A DNA stretch of 42,950 bases from JBKPRX01 sp046734795 (GCA_046734795.1 JBKPRX010000047.1:1-42950), one strand, 5' to 3'. Numbered from the stretch's first letter, positions 14,887 through 22,566 are shown. Translations and numbers: made by a program. Notes: a model not told the origin generated them from the sequence alone.

Positions 14887-15219
14887 ATGGACCCCGCCGG
14901 CTACAAGCTCGTCTGGTTCGTCCCGAGAGAGGCTCTCGAAGCGACGCGCGACGCCGTCTTTCGCGCCGGCGCGGGACGCATCGGAGACTACGAACGTTGC
15001 TCGTGGTACGCCGCCGGCACCGGCACCTTCCTCGGCGGCGAAGGCACCGATCCTTCGGTCGGCGAAGCGGGGCGCGAGGAGCGCGTCGCCGAGCTGCGCG
15101 TCGAAACCGTCGTACCGGCGGATCGAGCACGCGCCGTCGTCGCCGCGCTGCTCGAAGCCCATCCGTACGAGGAGGTCGCCTACGACCTCTATCCGCTCGT
15201 CGACGTCGACGGCGCATGA
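14887..15219 (+). CDS. stand-alone NIF3-associated PII/CutA-like domain protein
   Basis: A 110-aa protein resembling the alpha/beta domain inserted in some NIF3 (YqfO) proteins, which folds like CutA and PII. Key features are the opening YKLVWFVPREALEATRDAVF, a Gly-rich middle (GAGRIGDY, GTGTFLGGEGTDPSVG), an ELRVETVVPADR strand and the C-terminal HPYEEVAYDLYPL. The family forms trimers and may bind metal or small ligands; no precise role is known. GTG 14884, one codon upstream, is an alternative start. The stop overlaps the ATG of the RNase H gene (ATGA), so the two are translationally coupled. Confidence 0.7.
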   Translation: MDPAGYKLVWFVPREALEATRDAVFRAGAGRIGDYERCSWYAAGTGTFLGGEGTDPSVGEAGREERVAELRVETVVPADRARAVVAALLEAHPYEEVAYDLYPLVDVDGA

Positions 15220-15614
15220 GGGCGAAGCTGTCGACCGACGGAGGCGCGCGCGGCAATCCAGGACCGGCCGCGTACGGCTACGTCCTCGAAGCAGACGACG
15301 GCACGGTTCTCGCCGCCCACGGCGAGAAGATCGGCGTCGCGACGAACAACGTCGCCGAGTACCGCGCGCTCGTCGCCGGCCTCGAGAAGGCAGTGGAGCT
15401 CGAGCTCGGCGAGGTCGAGGTCGTCTCCGACTCGGAGCTGCTCGTCAAGCAGATGCGCGGCGAATACCGGATCCGCAACGAGGCGCTGCAAGACCTCGCC
15501 CACGAAGCCGGCCGTCTCGCACGACGGCTTGGAAAGGTGACGTACACCGCGGTGCGGCGAGAACACAACGAGCTTGCGGACCGGCTCGTGAACGAAGCGC
15601 TCGATGCGCCGTAG
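15216..15614 (+). CDS. rnhA: ribonuclease HI
   Basis: A 132-aa RNase H-fold protein close to the minimal length of the family. The four carboxylates of the active site are visible: Asp8 in STDGGARGNPG, Glu48 in NNVAEYRAL, Asp72 in VSDSELLVKQM and Asp122 in HNELADRL. The enzyme degrades the RNA strand of RNA/DNA hybrids, helping remove primers and R-loops. The basic handle region of the E. coli enzyme is missing, as in the N-terminal domain of actinobacterial bifunctional RNase H proteins. It is coupled to the PII-like gene by an ATGA overlap. Confidence 0.9.
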   Translation: MRAKLSTDGGARGNPGPAAYGYVLEADDGTVLAAHGEKIGVATNNVAEYRALVAGLEKAVELELGEVEVVSDSELLVKQMRGEYRIRNEALQDLAHEAGRLARRLGKVTYTAVRREHNELADRLVNEALDAP

Positions 15615-15655
15615 GGGTCTACGATGGGCCCGACACGACGCGGAGGAGGAATTGA

Positions 15656-17092
15656 ATGGCCGTCTCAGCCGAGATCCAGGCTCGCGACAAGCTCTACATC
15701 GGCGGCGAGTGGGTCGATCCAAGTAGTGACGACAAGATCGAGGTCGTCAATCCGTCGACCGAAGAGGTAATCGGGAGCGTTCCCTCGGGCACGGCGGAGG
15801 ACGTCGACCGCGCCGTCGAGGCGGCGAAGACGGCGTTCGAATCGTGGGGCCAGACGAGTCGCGAAGAGCGCGCCAACTACCTGCGCGCGATCGCGGGCGG
15901 GATGCAGGAGCGCGCGCAAGAGATCATCACGACGATCGCGTCGGAGCTCGGCATGCCGGTCAAGCTCACACAGGCGATTCAGCTCGGCCTGCCGCTCAAT
16001 GCCTTCGCGCAGATGCCGACGTGGATGGACGAGATCGAGTGGGAGCGCCAGCTCGGCAACTCGCTCGTCGTCAAGGAGCCGGTCGGCGTGATCGGCGCGA
16101 TCACTCCGTGGAACTACCCGCTGCATCAGATCGCCGGCAAGGTCGCACCTGCGCTCGCGGCCGGCTGCACCGTCGTCCTGAAGCCGGCGAGCCAGACGCC
16201 GCTTTGCACGTTCATCCTCGCGGAGATCATGGACTCGGTCGGCCTGCCCGCAGGCGTCTTCAACCTCGTCACCGGCCCGGGCGGGGCGATCGGCGAGCGG
16301 CTTGCGAGTCATCCGGATGTCGACATGGTCTCGTTCACCGGATCGACGCTCGTCGGCCGACGGATCGCGGAGCTCGCTGCGCAAACGGTCAAGCCGGTCG
16401 CGCTCGAGCTCGGCGGCAAGTCGCCGAACGTCATCCTCGACGACGCCGAGTTCGAGAAAGCGATCCCGGACGCGGTCGGCAAGTGCTTCCTCAATTCCGG
16501 CCAAACATGCAGCGCGCTCACGCGCCTGCTCGTTCCGAGCGAGAAGCTCGAGCTCGCCGAGCAGATCGCGAAGCAGGCGGCCGAGTCGTTCACGCCGGGC
16601 GATCCGTTCGAGGAGTCGACACGCCTCGGACCGGTTGTGTCGGCTGATCAGCGCGACACGGTGCGCAAGTACATCGAGAAGGGCATCGAGGAAGGCGCGA
16701 AGCTCGTCACCGGCGGCGTGGAAGGTCCGGAGGGTCTCGAGCGTGGGTACTTCGTTCGGCCGACGGTCTTCTCGAACGTCTCGAACGAGATGACGATCGC
16801 GCAGGAAGAGATCTTCGGTCCTGTGCTCGTGATCATTCCGTACAAGGACGAGGACGACGCAGTTCGCATCGCGAACGACTCGATCTACGGCCTAGCGGGC
16901 GGCGTCTGGTCCGGCGATCCGGAGCGCGCGAAGCAAGTCGCTCGGCGGATCCGCACCGGCCAGATCGAGATCAACGGCGGTGCGTTCAATCCCGCTGCGC
17001 CGTTCGGCGGCTACAAGCAGTCCGGACACGGACGCGAGAACGGGCCGCTCTCGATCGACGACTTCCTTCAGCTAAAGGCGCTTCAGCTCTAA
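15656..17092 (+). CDS. NAD(P)-dependent aldehyde dehydrogenase
   Basis: A 478-aa full-length ALDH. Motifs in order: KLYIGGEWVDPSS near 11, GAITPWNYPLHQIAGKVAPA near 145, FTGSTLVGRR near 225, catalytic Glu in LELGGKSPN near 249, nucleophile Cys285 in NSGQTCSAL, EIFGPVLVI near 385 and PFGGYKQSGHGRENG near the C-terminus. The last motif is typical of broad-range ALDHs such as aldehyde dehydrogenases of alcohol or amine breakdown. It is clearly distinct from the aldehyde dehydrogenase at 9644. GGAGGAGG lies 5 nt before ATG 15656. An intrinsic terminator follows directly, so it is probably the last gene of its unit. Confidence 0.92.
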   Translation: MAVSAEIQARDKLYIGGEWVDPSSDDKIEVVNPSTEEVIGSVPSGTAEDVDRAVEAAKTAFESWGQTSREERANYLRAIAGGMQERAQEIITTIASELGMPVKLTQAIQLGLPLNAFAQMPTWMDEIEWERQLGNSLVVKEPVGVIGAITPWNYPLHQIAGKVAPALAAGCTVVLKPASQTPLCTFILAEIMDSVGLPAGVFNLVTGPGGAIGERLASHPDVDMVSFTGSTLVGRRIAELAAQTVKPVALELGGKSPNVILDDAEFEKAIPDAVGKCFLNSGQTCSALTRLLVPSEKLELAEQIAKQAAESFTPGDPFEESTRLGPVVSADQRDTVRKYIEKGIEEGAKLVTGGVEGPEGLERGYFVRPTVFSNVSNEMTIAQEEIFGPVLVIIPYKDEDDAVRIANDSIYGLAGGVWSGDPERAKQVARRIRTGQIEINGGAFNPAAPFGGYKQSGHGRENGPLSIDDFLQLKALQL

Positions 17093-17104
17093 GACCGTGT
17101 CTTC

Positions 17105-17153
17105 GAGTCGCGTGGGCCTGCCGGGCTGCGGGCCCACGCGACTTGCGGTTTTT
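17105..17153 (+). terminator. intrinsic terminator after the aldehyde dehydrogenase gene
   Basis: A perfect 13-bp GC-rich stem (17106-17118 with 17131-17143) is followed by GCGGTTTTT, a T5 run ending at 17153. It lies 12 nt after the stop. Confidence 0.9.
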
Positions 17154-17322
17154 CGCTGGTGCCGCGGAAGGATCGGGCGAACCGTAACGTTCGAATTCAC
17201 GAATTCCACCCGAGGCCCCTCGAGCGAGCGTCGCCACAATAGACCGACACGCCGCAACCACCGCCCCGTCGATCCGCGTCCTCCTGCCGGAAAGCGCACG
17301 GATCGAATGCCTTCGCGTCGAC

Positions 17323-18234
17323 GTGCGCCGAGGCCTGACCGCAGCGCGAAAGTCCCTTCCGCCAAAGTGGCTCTACGACGATCGCGGCTCGGAGCTCTTC
17401 GAAGCGATCACGCGGCTACCTGAGTACTACCTCACGCGCCGAGAGCGCTCGATCCTCGAGCAACACGCGCCCGCGATCGCAGAGGCGACCGATGCGGAGA
17501 CGTTGATCGAGCTCGGCTCCGGCACTTCGGACAAGACGCGGTTGCTGCTCGACGCGTTCACCGAGGTCGGCAGCCTCACGCGGTTCGTTGCCTTCGACGT
17601 CAGCGAGGCGACCCTGATTTCGAGCGTCGAACGACTCGCGCAGGAGTATCCGGAGCTCGAGCTTCAGGGCGTCGTCGGCGATTTCGATCGCCATCTGCAT
17701 GCCTTGCCGCGCCACCCGGGACGGCTGATTGCGTTCCTCGGCAGCAGCATCGGGAATCTCGCGCCGCCCGAGCGGAGCGTGTTCCTGTCGACGCTCCACG
17801 CGGTTCTCAGTCCGGGCGAGGGATTGTTGATCGGCATCGACCTGGTAAAGGATCCGGCCCGGCTCGTCGCGGCCTACGACGATGCTCAAGGCGTCACCGC
17901 CGAGTTCATCGAAAACCTGCTCCGCGTCCTCAACCGCGAGCTCGGCGCCGACTTCGACCTGGACGCGTTCGTCCACAGCGCGCGGTGGAACTCGAACGAT
18001 GAATGGATGGAGCTCGGGCTCCGCTCGCTTGTTGACCAAAGTGTCCGAATCGCAGACCTCGACCTCGACGTGAACTTCAGCGAGGGCGAAGAGCTGCGTT
18101 CGGAGATCAGCGCGAAGTTCCGCCGCGAGCCTTTCGCGGCCGAGCTCGCCGCCGCAGGCTTCGACCTCGCAGGCTGGTGGACGGATCCCGACGGCGACTT
18201 CGCCGTCTGCCTCGCGGAGCGGACCGTTGCTTGA
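17323..18234 (+). CDS. egtD: histidine N-alpha-trimethylase, ergothioneine pathway
   Basis: A 303-aa SAM-dependent methyltransferase that matches EgtD closely at the N-terminus: GLTAARKSLPPKWLYDDRGSELFEAITRLPEYYLTRRE, then the SAM site LIELGSGTSDKTRLLL and FLGSSIGNL. EgtD trimethylates histidine to hercynine with three SAM. The family normally has about 15 more residues before GLT, and the frame does read LRVDV just upstream of GTG 17323 but offers no ATG, GTG or TTG there, so the true start may be a rarer codon such as CTG 17284. EgtB overlaps the end by 8 bp. No egtA, egtC or egtE is in the window. Confidence 0.88.
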   Translation: MRRGLTAARKSLPPKWLYDDRGSELFEAITRLPEYYLTRRERSILEQHAPAIAEATDAETLIELGSGTSDKTRLLLDAFTEVGSLTRFVAFDVSEATLISSVERLAQEYPELELQGVVGDFDRHLHALPRHPGRLIAFLGSSIGNLAPPERSVFLSTLHAVLSPGEGLLIGIDLVKDPARLVAAYDDAQGVTAEFIENLLRVLNRELGADFDLDAFVHSARWNSNDEWMELGLRSLVDQSVRIADLDLDVNFSEGEELRSEISAKFRREPFAAELAAAGFDLAGWWTDPDGDFAVCLAERTVA

Positions 18235-19543
18235 CGAGCGAGCTGCGGCGGCGGCTTCGGGCGGCGCGATCGCGGCGGCGCTCGCTGAAGCGCGGGAAAG
18301 AACATTCGAGCTGCTCGAGCCGGTGAGCGAGACCGAGCTCGTCAGGCAGCACGACCCGCTCATGAGCCCACTCGTCTGGGATCTCGCGCACATCGGGAAC
18401 TTCGAAGAGCTCTGGCTCGTGCGCGCGCTCGGCGGCGAGGCGATCGCCGACGACACACTCGACGACCTCTACGACGCGTCGCATCACGGTCGCACAGAGC
18501 GAGCCGACCTCCCGCTACTCACGCCGGTACAGGCGCGCGACTACGTGACACGCGTTCGCGAAGCCGCGCTCGAGCTGATCGGACGCGGCGATGCCGGTGC
18601 GGACGAGGCGCTCTTGCGCGACGGCTTCGTCTATCGGCTCGTCCTCCAGCACGAATACCAGCACGGCGAGACGCTTTTGCAAACGCTGCAGCTGATGCGG
18701 TCCCGCTACGCGGCGGAGCCGAAACGCCAGCTTCCGGGCGGGCGGGCGGATGGCTTGGAGCCGGTCGTTGTTCCCGGCGGCGAGTTCGAGCTCGGCACCG
18801 ACGACCGTTCCGCGGCGTACGACAACGAACGACCGGCGCATCTCGTGCAAGTTCCGGAGTTCGTGCTCGACCGCGTACCGGTAACGAACGGCGCCTTCCT
18901 CGAGTTCGTCGAGGACGGCGGCTACGAAAGACCCGAGCTGTGGGACCCGGAGGGCCGGGCGTTCTGCGAGCGGGAAGGATTGCGCGCGCCGAAGCACTGG
19001 TACCGCGACGGCACCGGTGCCTGGCGAACGGTGCGGTTCGGCCACGACGAACCCGTCGACTCGGCTCGGCCCGTCGTGCACGTGTGCTGGTTCGAAGCCG
19101 ACGCGTATGCGCGCTGGGCCGGCAAGCGGCTGCCGACGGAGGCGGAGTGGGAGAAGGCCGCCTCCTGGGATCTGGCGACCGAGACGAAGCTACCGAGCCC
19201 GTGGGGCGACGAGCCGTGGAGGCCCGAGCTCGCCAACCTCGACCAGCTCGCGCTCGGCGTTGCTCCTGTCGGCGCGTATCCCGACGGCGCTGCCCCGTGC
19301 GGAGCCGAACAGCTGGTCGGAGACGTCTGGGAGTGGACCGCAAGCGACTTCGAGGCGTATCCAGGATTCGAGGCGTTCCCGTATCGCGAGTACTCGGAGG
19401 TCTTCTTCGGCTCGGAGTACAAGGTGCTGCGCGGCGGCTCGTTCGCTACGCGGCCGGGTGCGATCCGCGCGACCTTCCGAAACTGGGACCTGCCGATCCG
19501 CCGCCAGATCTTCGCCGGCTTTCGCTGCGCGCAAGGCACTTGA
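18227..19543 (+). CDS. egtB: hercynine oxygenase (sulfoxide synthase), EgtB family
   Basis: A 438-aa protein with an N-terminal DinB-like helical domain and a C-terminal formylglycine-generating-enzyme/C-type-lectin domain, as in EgtB. The three iron ligands are visible: His55 in WDLAHIGNFEELW, and His142 and His146 in HEYQHGETLL. The C-terminal domain shows VPGGEFELGTD, RLPTEAEWEKAA, VWEWTASDFEAYPGF and a terminal GFRCAQ. EgtB uses iron and O2 to join hercynine to gamma-glutamylcysteine or cysteine as a sulfoxide. Because EgtA and EgtC are not nearby, the sulfur donor is open. The TTG start overlaps egtD, indicating coupled translation. Confidence 0.9.
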   Translation: MLDERAAAAASGGAIAAALAEARERTFELLEPVSETELVRQHDPLMSPLVWDLAHIGNFEELWLVRALGGEAIADDTLDDLYDASHHGRTERADLPLLTPVQARDYVTRVREAALELIGRGDAGADEALLRDGFVYRLVLQHEYQHGETLLQTLQLMRSRYAAEPKRQLPGGRADGLEPVVVPGGEFELGTDDRSAAYDNERPAHLVQVPEFVLDRVPVTNGAFLEFVEDGGYERPELWDPEGRAFCEREGLRAPKHWYRDGTGAWRTVRFGHDEPVDSARPVVHVCWFEADAYARWAGKRLPTEAEWEKAASWDLATETKLPSPWGDEPWRPELANLDQLALGVAPVGAYPDGAAPCGAEQLVGDVWEWTASDFEAYPGFEAFPYREYSEVFFGSEYKVLRGGSFATRPGAIRATFRNWDLPIRRQIFAGFRCAQGT

Positions 19544-19544
19544 C

Positions 19545-19961
19545 GTGAAGCACGCGCGCAAAGAGCTCTGGTTCGAAGTGCCGGAGCGACGCGCGTACTT
19601 GAACATCACGCCGCAGGTCGAGAAGTTCGTGCGGGAGAGCGGGATCGCGAACGGCCTTTGCCTCGTGAACCCGATGCACATCACGGCGGCCGTCTACGTC
19701 AACGACGACGAACGCGGACTGATTCAAGACATCGACGACTGGCTCGAGCGCCTCGCGCCTCACGAGCCGACCTCGCAGTACCGTCACAACAATGGCGAGG
19801 ACAACGCTGACGCTCATCTAAAGCGTCAGGCTTTGGCGCACCAGGTCGTTCTCGCAATCACGGACGGCGCACTCGACCTCGGGCCGTGGGAGCAGGTCTT
19901 CTACGCGGAGTTCGACGGCCGCCGACGCAAGCGCGTGCTGCTGAAGGCAATCGGCCACTAG
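19545..19961 (+). CDS. YjbQ/UPF0047 family protein
   Basis: A 138-aa protein of the UPF0047/YjbQ family, at the usual length. Landmarks are ITPQVEKFVRESGIANGLCLV, NPMHITAAVYVNDDE, HNNGEDNADAHLKRQAL and the terminal KRVLLKAIG. The conserved His/Asn/Asp residues of the HNNGEDNADAHL block form the likely active or metal site. Some members show low thiamine-phosphate synthase activity in vitro, but the physiological role is unsettled. GTG 19545 starts 1 nt after the egtB stop, so it is in the egtD-egtB operon; a functional link with ergothioneine is not established. Confidence 0.85.
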   Translation: MKHARKELWFEVPERRAYLNITPQVEKFVRESGIANGLCLVNPMHITAAVYVNDDERGLIQDIDDWLERLAPHEPTSQYRHNNGEDNADAHLKRQALAHQVVLAITDGALDLGPWEQVFYAEFDGRRRKRVLLKAIGH

Positions 19962-19991
19962 CGCTCGGCGTCGTTCCGATTCCACGAGCGG

Positions 19992-20020
19992 TTGCGTTCG
20001 TCGCACGAACGTGAGATAAG
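19992..20020 (+). promoter_or_regulatory. promoter with embedded operator-like palindrome, histidine-rich gene
   Basis: TTGCGT (19992-19997), a 17-nt spacer and GATAAG (20015-20020) form a plausible sigma-70-type promoter. Between and overlapping the boxes lies a perfect inverted repeat, CGTTCGT-CGC-ACGAACG (19995-20011). A palindrome in the promoter spacer is a classic repressor site. Confidence 0.5.
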
Positions 20021-20058
20021 AACCCGTCCAAAACTCCCGCCCAGGAGGCTCCGAACCG

Positions 20059-20772
20059 ATGCGACTCTTCACAGTCGTGCTCGCGGCCCTCGCGTTCGGC
20101 ACGTTTGCCGCCACCGCTGCAGCACATGATTCTCAACCCGTTACCGGCGACGCCGCCGTGGTCGATGCGACGTCAGTCGACTCCGACGACGCGGCGCCCG
20201 CGACCGACGGCGCAGTAGCCGTCGTCTTGCACCACGTGGACGCGCACCATGTCGACGCCCATCACGACGACGCGCATCACGACGACGCGCATCACGTTGC
20301 GCCGGCAGTGGACACCGACGACACTGCGGCCGCCGCGTCGCACGAGCACCATGCGACCACACCCACAACCCCGGCGAGCACCGTCGACACATCCGTTGTG
20401 CATCCAGCGCACGATCCGGAGCCCGTACATCCACAGACGCACGACGATCCGGTTCATTCGGATGCGCATGACGATCCGATTCATTCGGACACGCACGACG
20501 ACGCGGCCCATCCAGACACACACGACGATCCGGCGCATCACGACACGCACGAGGCAGATCCGGATCCGTGTGTGCACGAGCACCCGTGTCACGACGCCGA
20601 CCACGATGCCGACTCGCATCACGCGGTCACTGTCGTCCCGGTGACACCGACGCCGCCGACCGTGCACCACACGCACACGCACACGCACACGCACCCGCAC
20701 CCGCACCCGCATCCGTGTCACGTGCACGTCGCACCGGTGACGACGCACCACGTGGCAGTACGACTCGTGTAA
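20059..20772 (+). CDS. exported histidine/aspartate-rich repeat protein
   Basis: A 237-aa protein with a clear signal peptide (residues 1-22, cut after TAAA). The mature part is low complexity, with about 46 His and many Asp, Thr and Pro. It holds five near-identical HHxDA pentads (about 58-82), four 9-residue units of the form HDDPxHxDx (about 128-163) and a terminal (TH)4(PH)3 run with Cys in PCHVH. The composition predicts binding of zinc, nickel or copper ions outside the membrane. No enzyme or transporter motif is seen, so a metal store, buffer or chaperone is the likeliest role. AGGAGG at 20042-20047 precedes ATG 20059. The promoter carries an operator-like palindrome, which would suit a metal-responsive repressor. 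Confidence 0.8.
   Translation: MRLFTVVLAALAFGTFAATAAAHDSQPVTGDAAVVDATSVDSDDAAPATDGAVAVVLHHVDAHHVDAHHDDAHHDDAHHVAPAVDTDDTAAAASHEHHATTPTTPASTVDTSVVHPAHDPEPVHPQTHDDPVHSDAHDDPIHSDTHDDAAHPDTHDDPAHHDTHEADPDPCVHEHPCHDADHDADSHHAVTVVPVTPTPPTVHHTHTHTHTHPHPHPHPCHVHVAPVTTHHVAVRLV
20230..20304 (+). repeat. 15-bp tandem repeats encoding HHxDA
   Basis: Five in-frame 15-bp units. Units 3 and 4 are identical (CATCACGACGACGCG) and the last is partial. Such units can expand or contract by slippage, changing the number of His pairs. Confidence 0.8.
20440..20547 (+). repeat. 27-bp tandem repeats encoding HDDPxHxDx
   Basis: Four in-frame 27-bp units encoding HDDPVHSDA, HDDPIHSDT, HDDAAHPDT and HDDPAHHDT. The DNA units have diverged more than those of the 15-bp array. 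Confidence 0.75.
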
Positions 20773-20784
20773 CGCGCGGCGTAG

Positions 20785-21168
20785 CTACGCGGCGGCCGCG
20801 CGGGCACGCCCGCGCCGGAAGAAGTACTCGGTGATCTCGAGTGCTGCGTTCACGACCCAGATCACGACCGTCGCCCAAACGAACGTCCAGAAACCGTGAA
20901 CGTCGAATCCGCTCACGAGGACGGAGGTGAGCCAGAGCATCAGCATCGAGACGCCGAACCAGATCAACCCGAGCGTGACGACGGCCAACGGGAGGGTCAG
21001 CAGCCGCAGGATCGGCTTGAGCACCGTATTCAAGATTCCGAACACCGCGGCCGCGATGAGGAGATCGACGTCCTTGTCGGTCGTCGCGTCGTCGAAGACG
21101 AGCACGACGACGCCGAGGACGACGGCGTTCAGCGCCCACGAGATTGCGAGGTACCTCAGGAAGTGCAC
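20785..21168 (-). CDS. phage-holin-superfamily IV (YvlD-like) membrane protein
   Basis: A 127-aa integral membrane protein with four hydrophobic segments (about 5-25, 36-52, 57-83 and 90-112) and a basic C-terminal tail (RRGRARAAAA). The conserved loop GILNTVLKPILRLLTLPL between the second and third helices identifies the mycobacterial-type four-TM holin/YvlD family (PF04020). These are chromosomal proteins of unclear role, not evidence for a prophage. GTG 21168 is used; a CATAAT box (21178-21183 on the minus strand) lies 9 nt upstream. It converges on the histidine-rich gene with 12 bp between them and no terminator. Confidence 0.85.
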   Translation of the reverse strand: MHFLRYLAISWALNAVVLGVVVLVFDDATTDKDVDLLIAAAVFGILNTVLKPILRLLTLPLAVVTLGLIWFGVSMLMLWLTSVLVSGFDVHGFWTFVWATVVIWVVNAALEITEYFFRRGRARAAAA

Positions 21169-21219
21169 GACGCCTGCATTATGCGAAAACGCCCGGCGAC
21201 CTCACGCGCCCGCGCGGCG

Positions 21220-21414
21220 TCAGGCTTCGCCGATCAACCGCTTTCCGAGGCGCACGGCGTAGACACCTGCGGCTGCAAGACCCGCGAGCGCCAGCGTCAA
21301 GACGTTCGTCGTCGTGCACGTACGGCAGACGCCGCAACAGGCCTGCGCGGCCGGAGCTACGTCGGCGGCGCGGTTCAAAACCGGTAGCGCGCGGACCGAT
21401 GTCTTCTCCAGCAT
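21220..21414 (-). CDS. small membrane protein with a CCGVCRTC cluster
   Basis: A 64-aa protein with four cysteines (26, 27, 30, 33) directly before one transmembrane helix (about 38-54) and a basic tail (RLGKRLIGEA). The cysteine cluster could bind a metal or form a disulphide at the membrane face. ATG 21414 is preferred over longer frames because a TACACT box on the minus strand (21422-21427) lies 7 nt upstream, predicting a near-leaderless start. It lies upstream of the YvlD-like gene on the same strand. No family is recognised. Confidence 0.4.
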   Translation of the reverse strand: MLEKTSVRALPVLNRAADVAPAAQACCGVCRTCTTTNVLTLALAGLAAAGVYAVRLGKRLIGEA

Positions 21415-21546
21415 CGACTCGAGTGTAGAGGTCGCAGGCGCTGGCCAGTCGTGACCGGACCGCTGTCTCGAACAGAGCTCGTGCAGGCGAAGACATGCGA
21501 GGAGCTGGCCCGTTGCGCAGGCTGGGAGTGGGGAAGCGACTGACAG

Positions 21547-21569
21547 AAAAAGCCGCCTGAGGGGGCGGC
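21547..21569 (-). terminator. intrinsic terminator beside the tRNA-Gly fragment
   Basis: On the minus strand GCCGCC pairs with GGCGGC around a 6-nt loop and is followed by TTTTT. It sits just after the degenerate tRNA 3' end, as the terminator at 25803-25825 does after the intact tRNA-Gly. Confidence 0.75.
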
Positions 21570-21574
21570 TTCGA

Positions 21575-21600
21575 GAAGCGGATGATGGACTCGAACCCAC
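21575..21600 (-). pseudogene. degenerate 3' fragment of tRNA-Gly
   Basis: This 26-bp stretch equals the 3' acceptor and T arm of the intact tRNA-Gly (25832-25858) except for one deleted base in the T stem. The 5' half, D arm and anticodon arm are absent, and no matching 5' acceptor lies upstream. The missing base breaks the T-stem pairing, so it cannot be a working tRNA. With its downstream terminator it looks like a duplicated tRNA-gene end. Confidence 0.7.
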
Positions 21601-21930
21601 ATGGGATCGACGCTACGGCCCGTCGTTCCGGGTCGCGCACGGCGTGCCGCGGCCGCGTGCGCGCCCGCGGGTTCCCCAGCGACGCGGAGGTCGCTCGCGA
21701 GTCGGGGCAACCGGTGAGCCGCCCCCAGTTCCGCCCAGGCTGAGCTCGTCGCCGCCGTCGCTCGGCTGCTCGCCGTGCCACGCGCGCGAATGAAGTTCCC
21801 AACAGCCGGCCGACGCCATCGCGGCGCCAGCAGCGGGCGACGACGGATGTCAACCTCGCCGCACCTCTAGACGCCCGACCAGTGCCTTTCCGTACCCGAA
21901 CCGCACATACTGGACGGGCTGTTCGCGCAA
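21601..21930. other. 330 bp without a supportable gene
   Basis: GC-rich sequence between the tRNA fragment and the glycan operon. Short frames exist on both strands, including a 68-codon minus-strand frame (21613-21819) reading CWELHSRAWHGE, but none has an RBS, a family match or consistent coding character. It may hold the operon's promoter or leader; I cannot define one. Confidence 0.4.
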
Positions 21931-22566
21931 TTGTGGACGATCGCAGGTGCGGCTGTGGCCAATCGGACGCGTTGTGGTGGCCGTCGTCATGGGCGGCACC
22001 TAGAAAGAGCCCTCAATTTTGCAGGCGGGGTCCTGCTTCTCATCGCGGCTGCACCGATCATGCTGCTCGCGGCGCTCGCGCTGCTGGCGACCCAGGGTCG
22101 CCCGTTGCTCTTCCGGCAGGAGCGTGTCGGGTACCAGGGTCGGACATTCGTGATCTCGAAGCTCAGGACGCTCGGTGAAACGCGCCGGCCGACCGCGAAC
22201 GACGCTGCTCCGCCGCTCTACAAGTTGCACGACGACCCACGTGCCGGCCGCATCGGCCACCTGATCCGGCGACACGGGATCGATGAGCTCCCCCAACTCT
22301 GGAACGTCATCCGTGGCGAGATGAAGCTTGTGGGGCCGCGCCCTTTGATCCCGGCGGAGCTTGAGCAACTTCCGCCTGCCGTCGCAGCCGCGCGTGGATC
22401 GTGCAAGCCCGGTATCACCGGAGCCTGGCAGACGACACCGCGCCGCCACGACTCGATCAAGCTTCTGATTGACGCAGACGCCGCTTACGTCGCGCGCCAC
22501 AGCGCATTGACGGATCTCCGGATACTTGTCCGGACGATCCCCACGGTCCTCAGGGGACAGGTGTGA
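21931..22566 (+). CDS. bacterial sugar transferase (phosphoglycosyltransferase)
   Basis: A 211-aa monotopic phosphoglycosyltransferase of the WcaJ/PglC type (PF02397). It has one hydrophobic re-entrant helix (about residues 32-52), then FRQERVGYQG, ISKLRTL, the catalytic IDELPQLWNVIRGEM block with its Asp-Glu dyad, and VGPRPL. The enzyme moves a sugar phosphate from a UDP-sugar to undecaprenyl phosphate, the first membrane step of a surface glycan. The large N-terminal domain of WcaJ is absent, as in PglC. The TTG start is uncertain; GTG 21955 is also possible. It is the first of five overlapping genes. Confidence 0.85.
   Translation: MWTIAGAAVANRTRCGGRRHGRHLERALNFAGGVLLLIAAAPIMLLAALALLATQGRPLLFRQERVGYQGRTFVISKLRTLGETRRPTANDAAPPLYKLHDDPRAGRIGHLIRRHGIDELPQLWNVIRGEMKLVGPRPLIPAELEQLPPAVAAARGSCKPGITGAWQTTPRRHDSIKLLIDADAAYVARHSALTDLRILVRTIPTVLRGQV

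Noticed and set aside
20230..20716. CRISPR-like regular repeats
   Set aside because: The repeats are contiguous or in-frame protein repeats without unique spacers, within a coding gene.
20173..20751. 192-codon Arg/Val/Met-rich minus-strand frame opposite the histidine-rich gene
   Set aside because: It is the complement of His/Asp repeats (RVRVRV, MRVVVMRVVVM) and has no independent evidence; the plus strand has a signal peptide and RBS.
20785..21168. Phage holin as a sign of a prophage
   Set aside because: The protein belongs to the chromosomal YvlD/superfamily IV group, and no other phage gene is nearby.
21570..21610. 3' end of a tmRNA
   Set aside because: The T-arm-like end matches the nearby tRNA-Gly almost base for base. 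No tag-peptide reading frame or 5' acceptor partner is found within the following few hundred bases.
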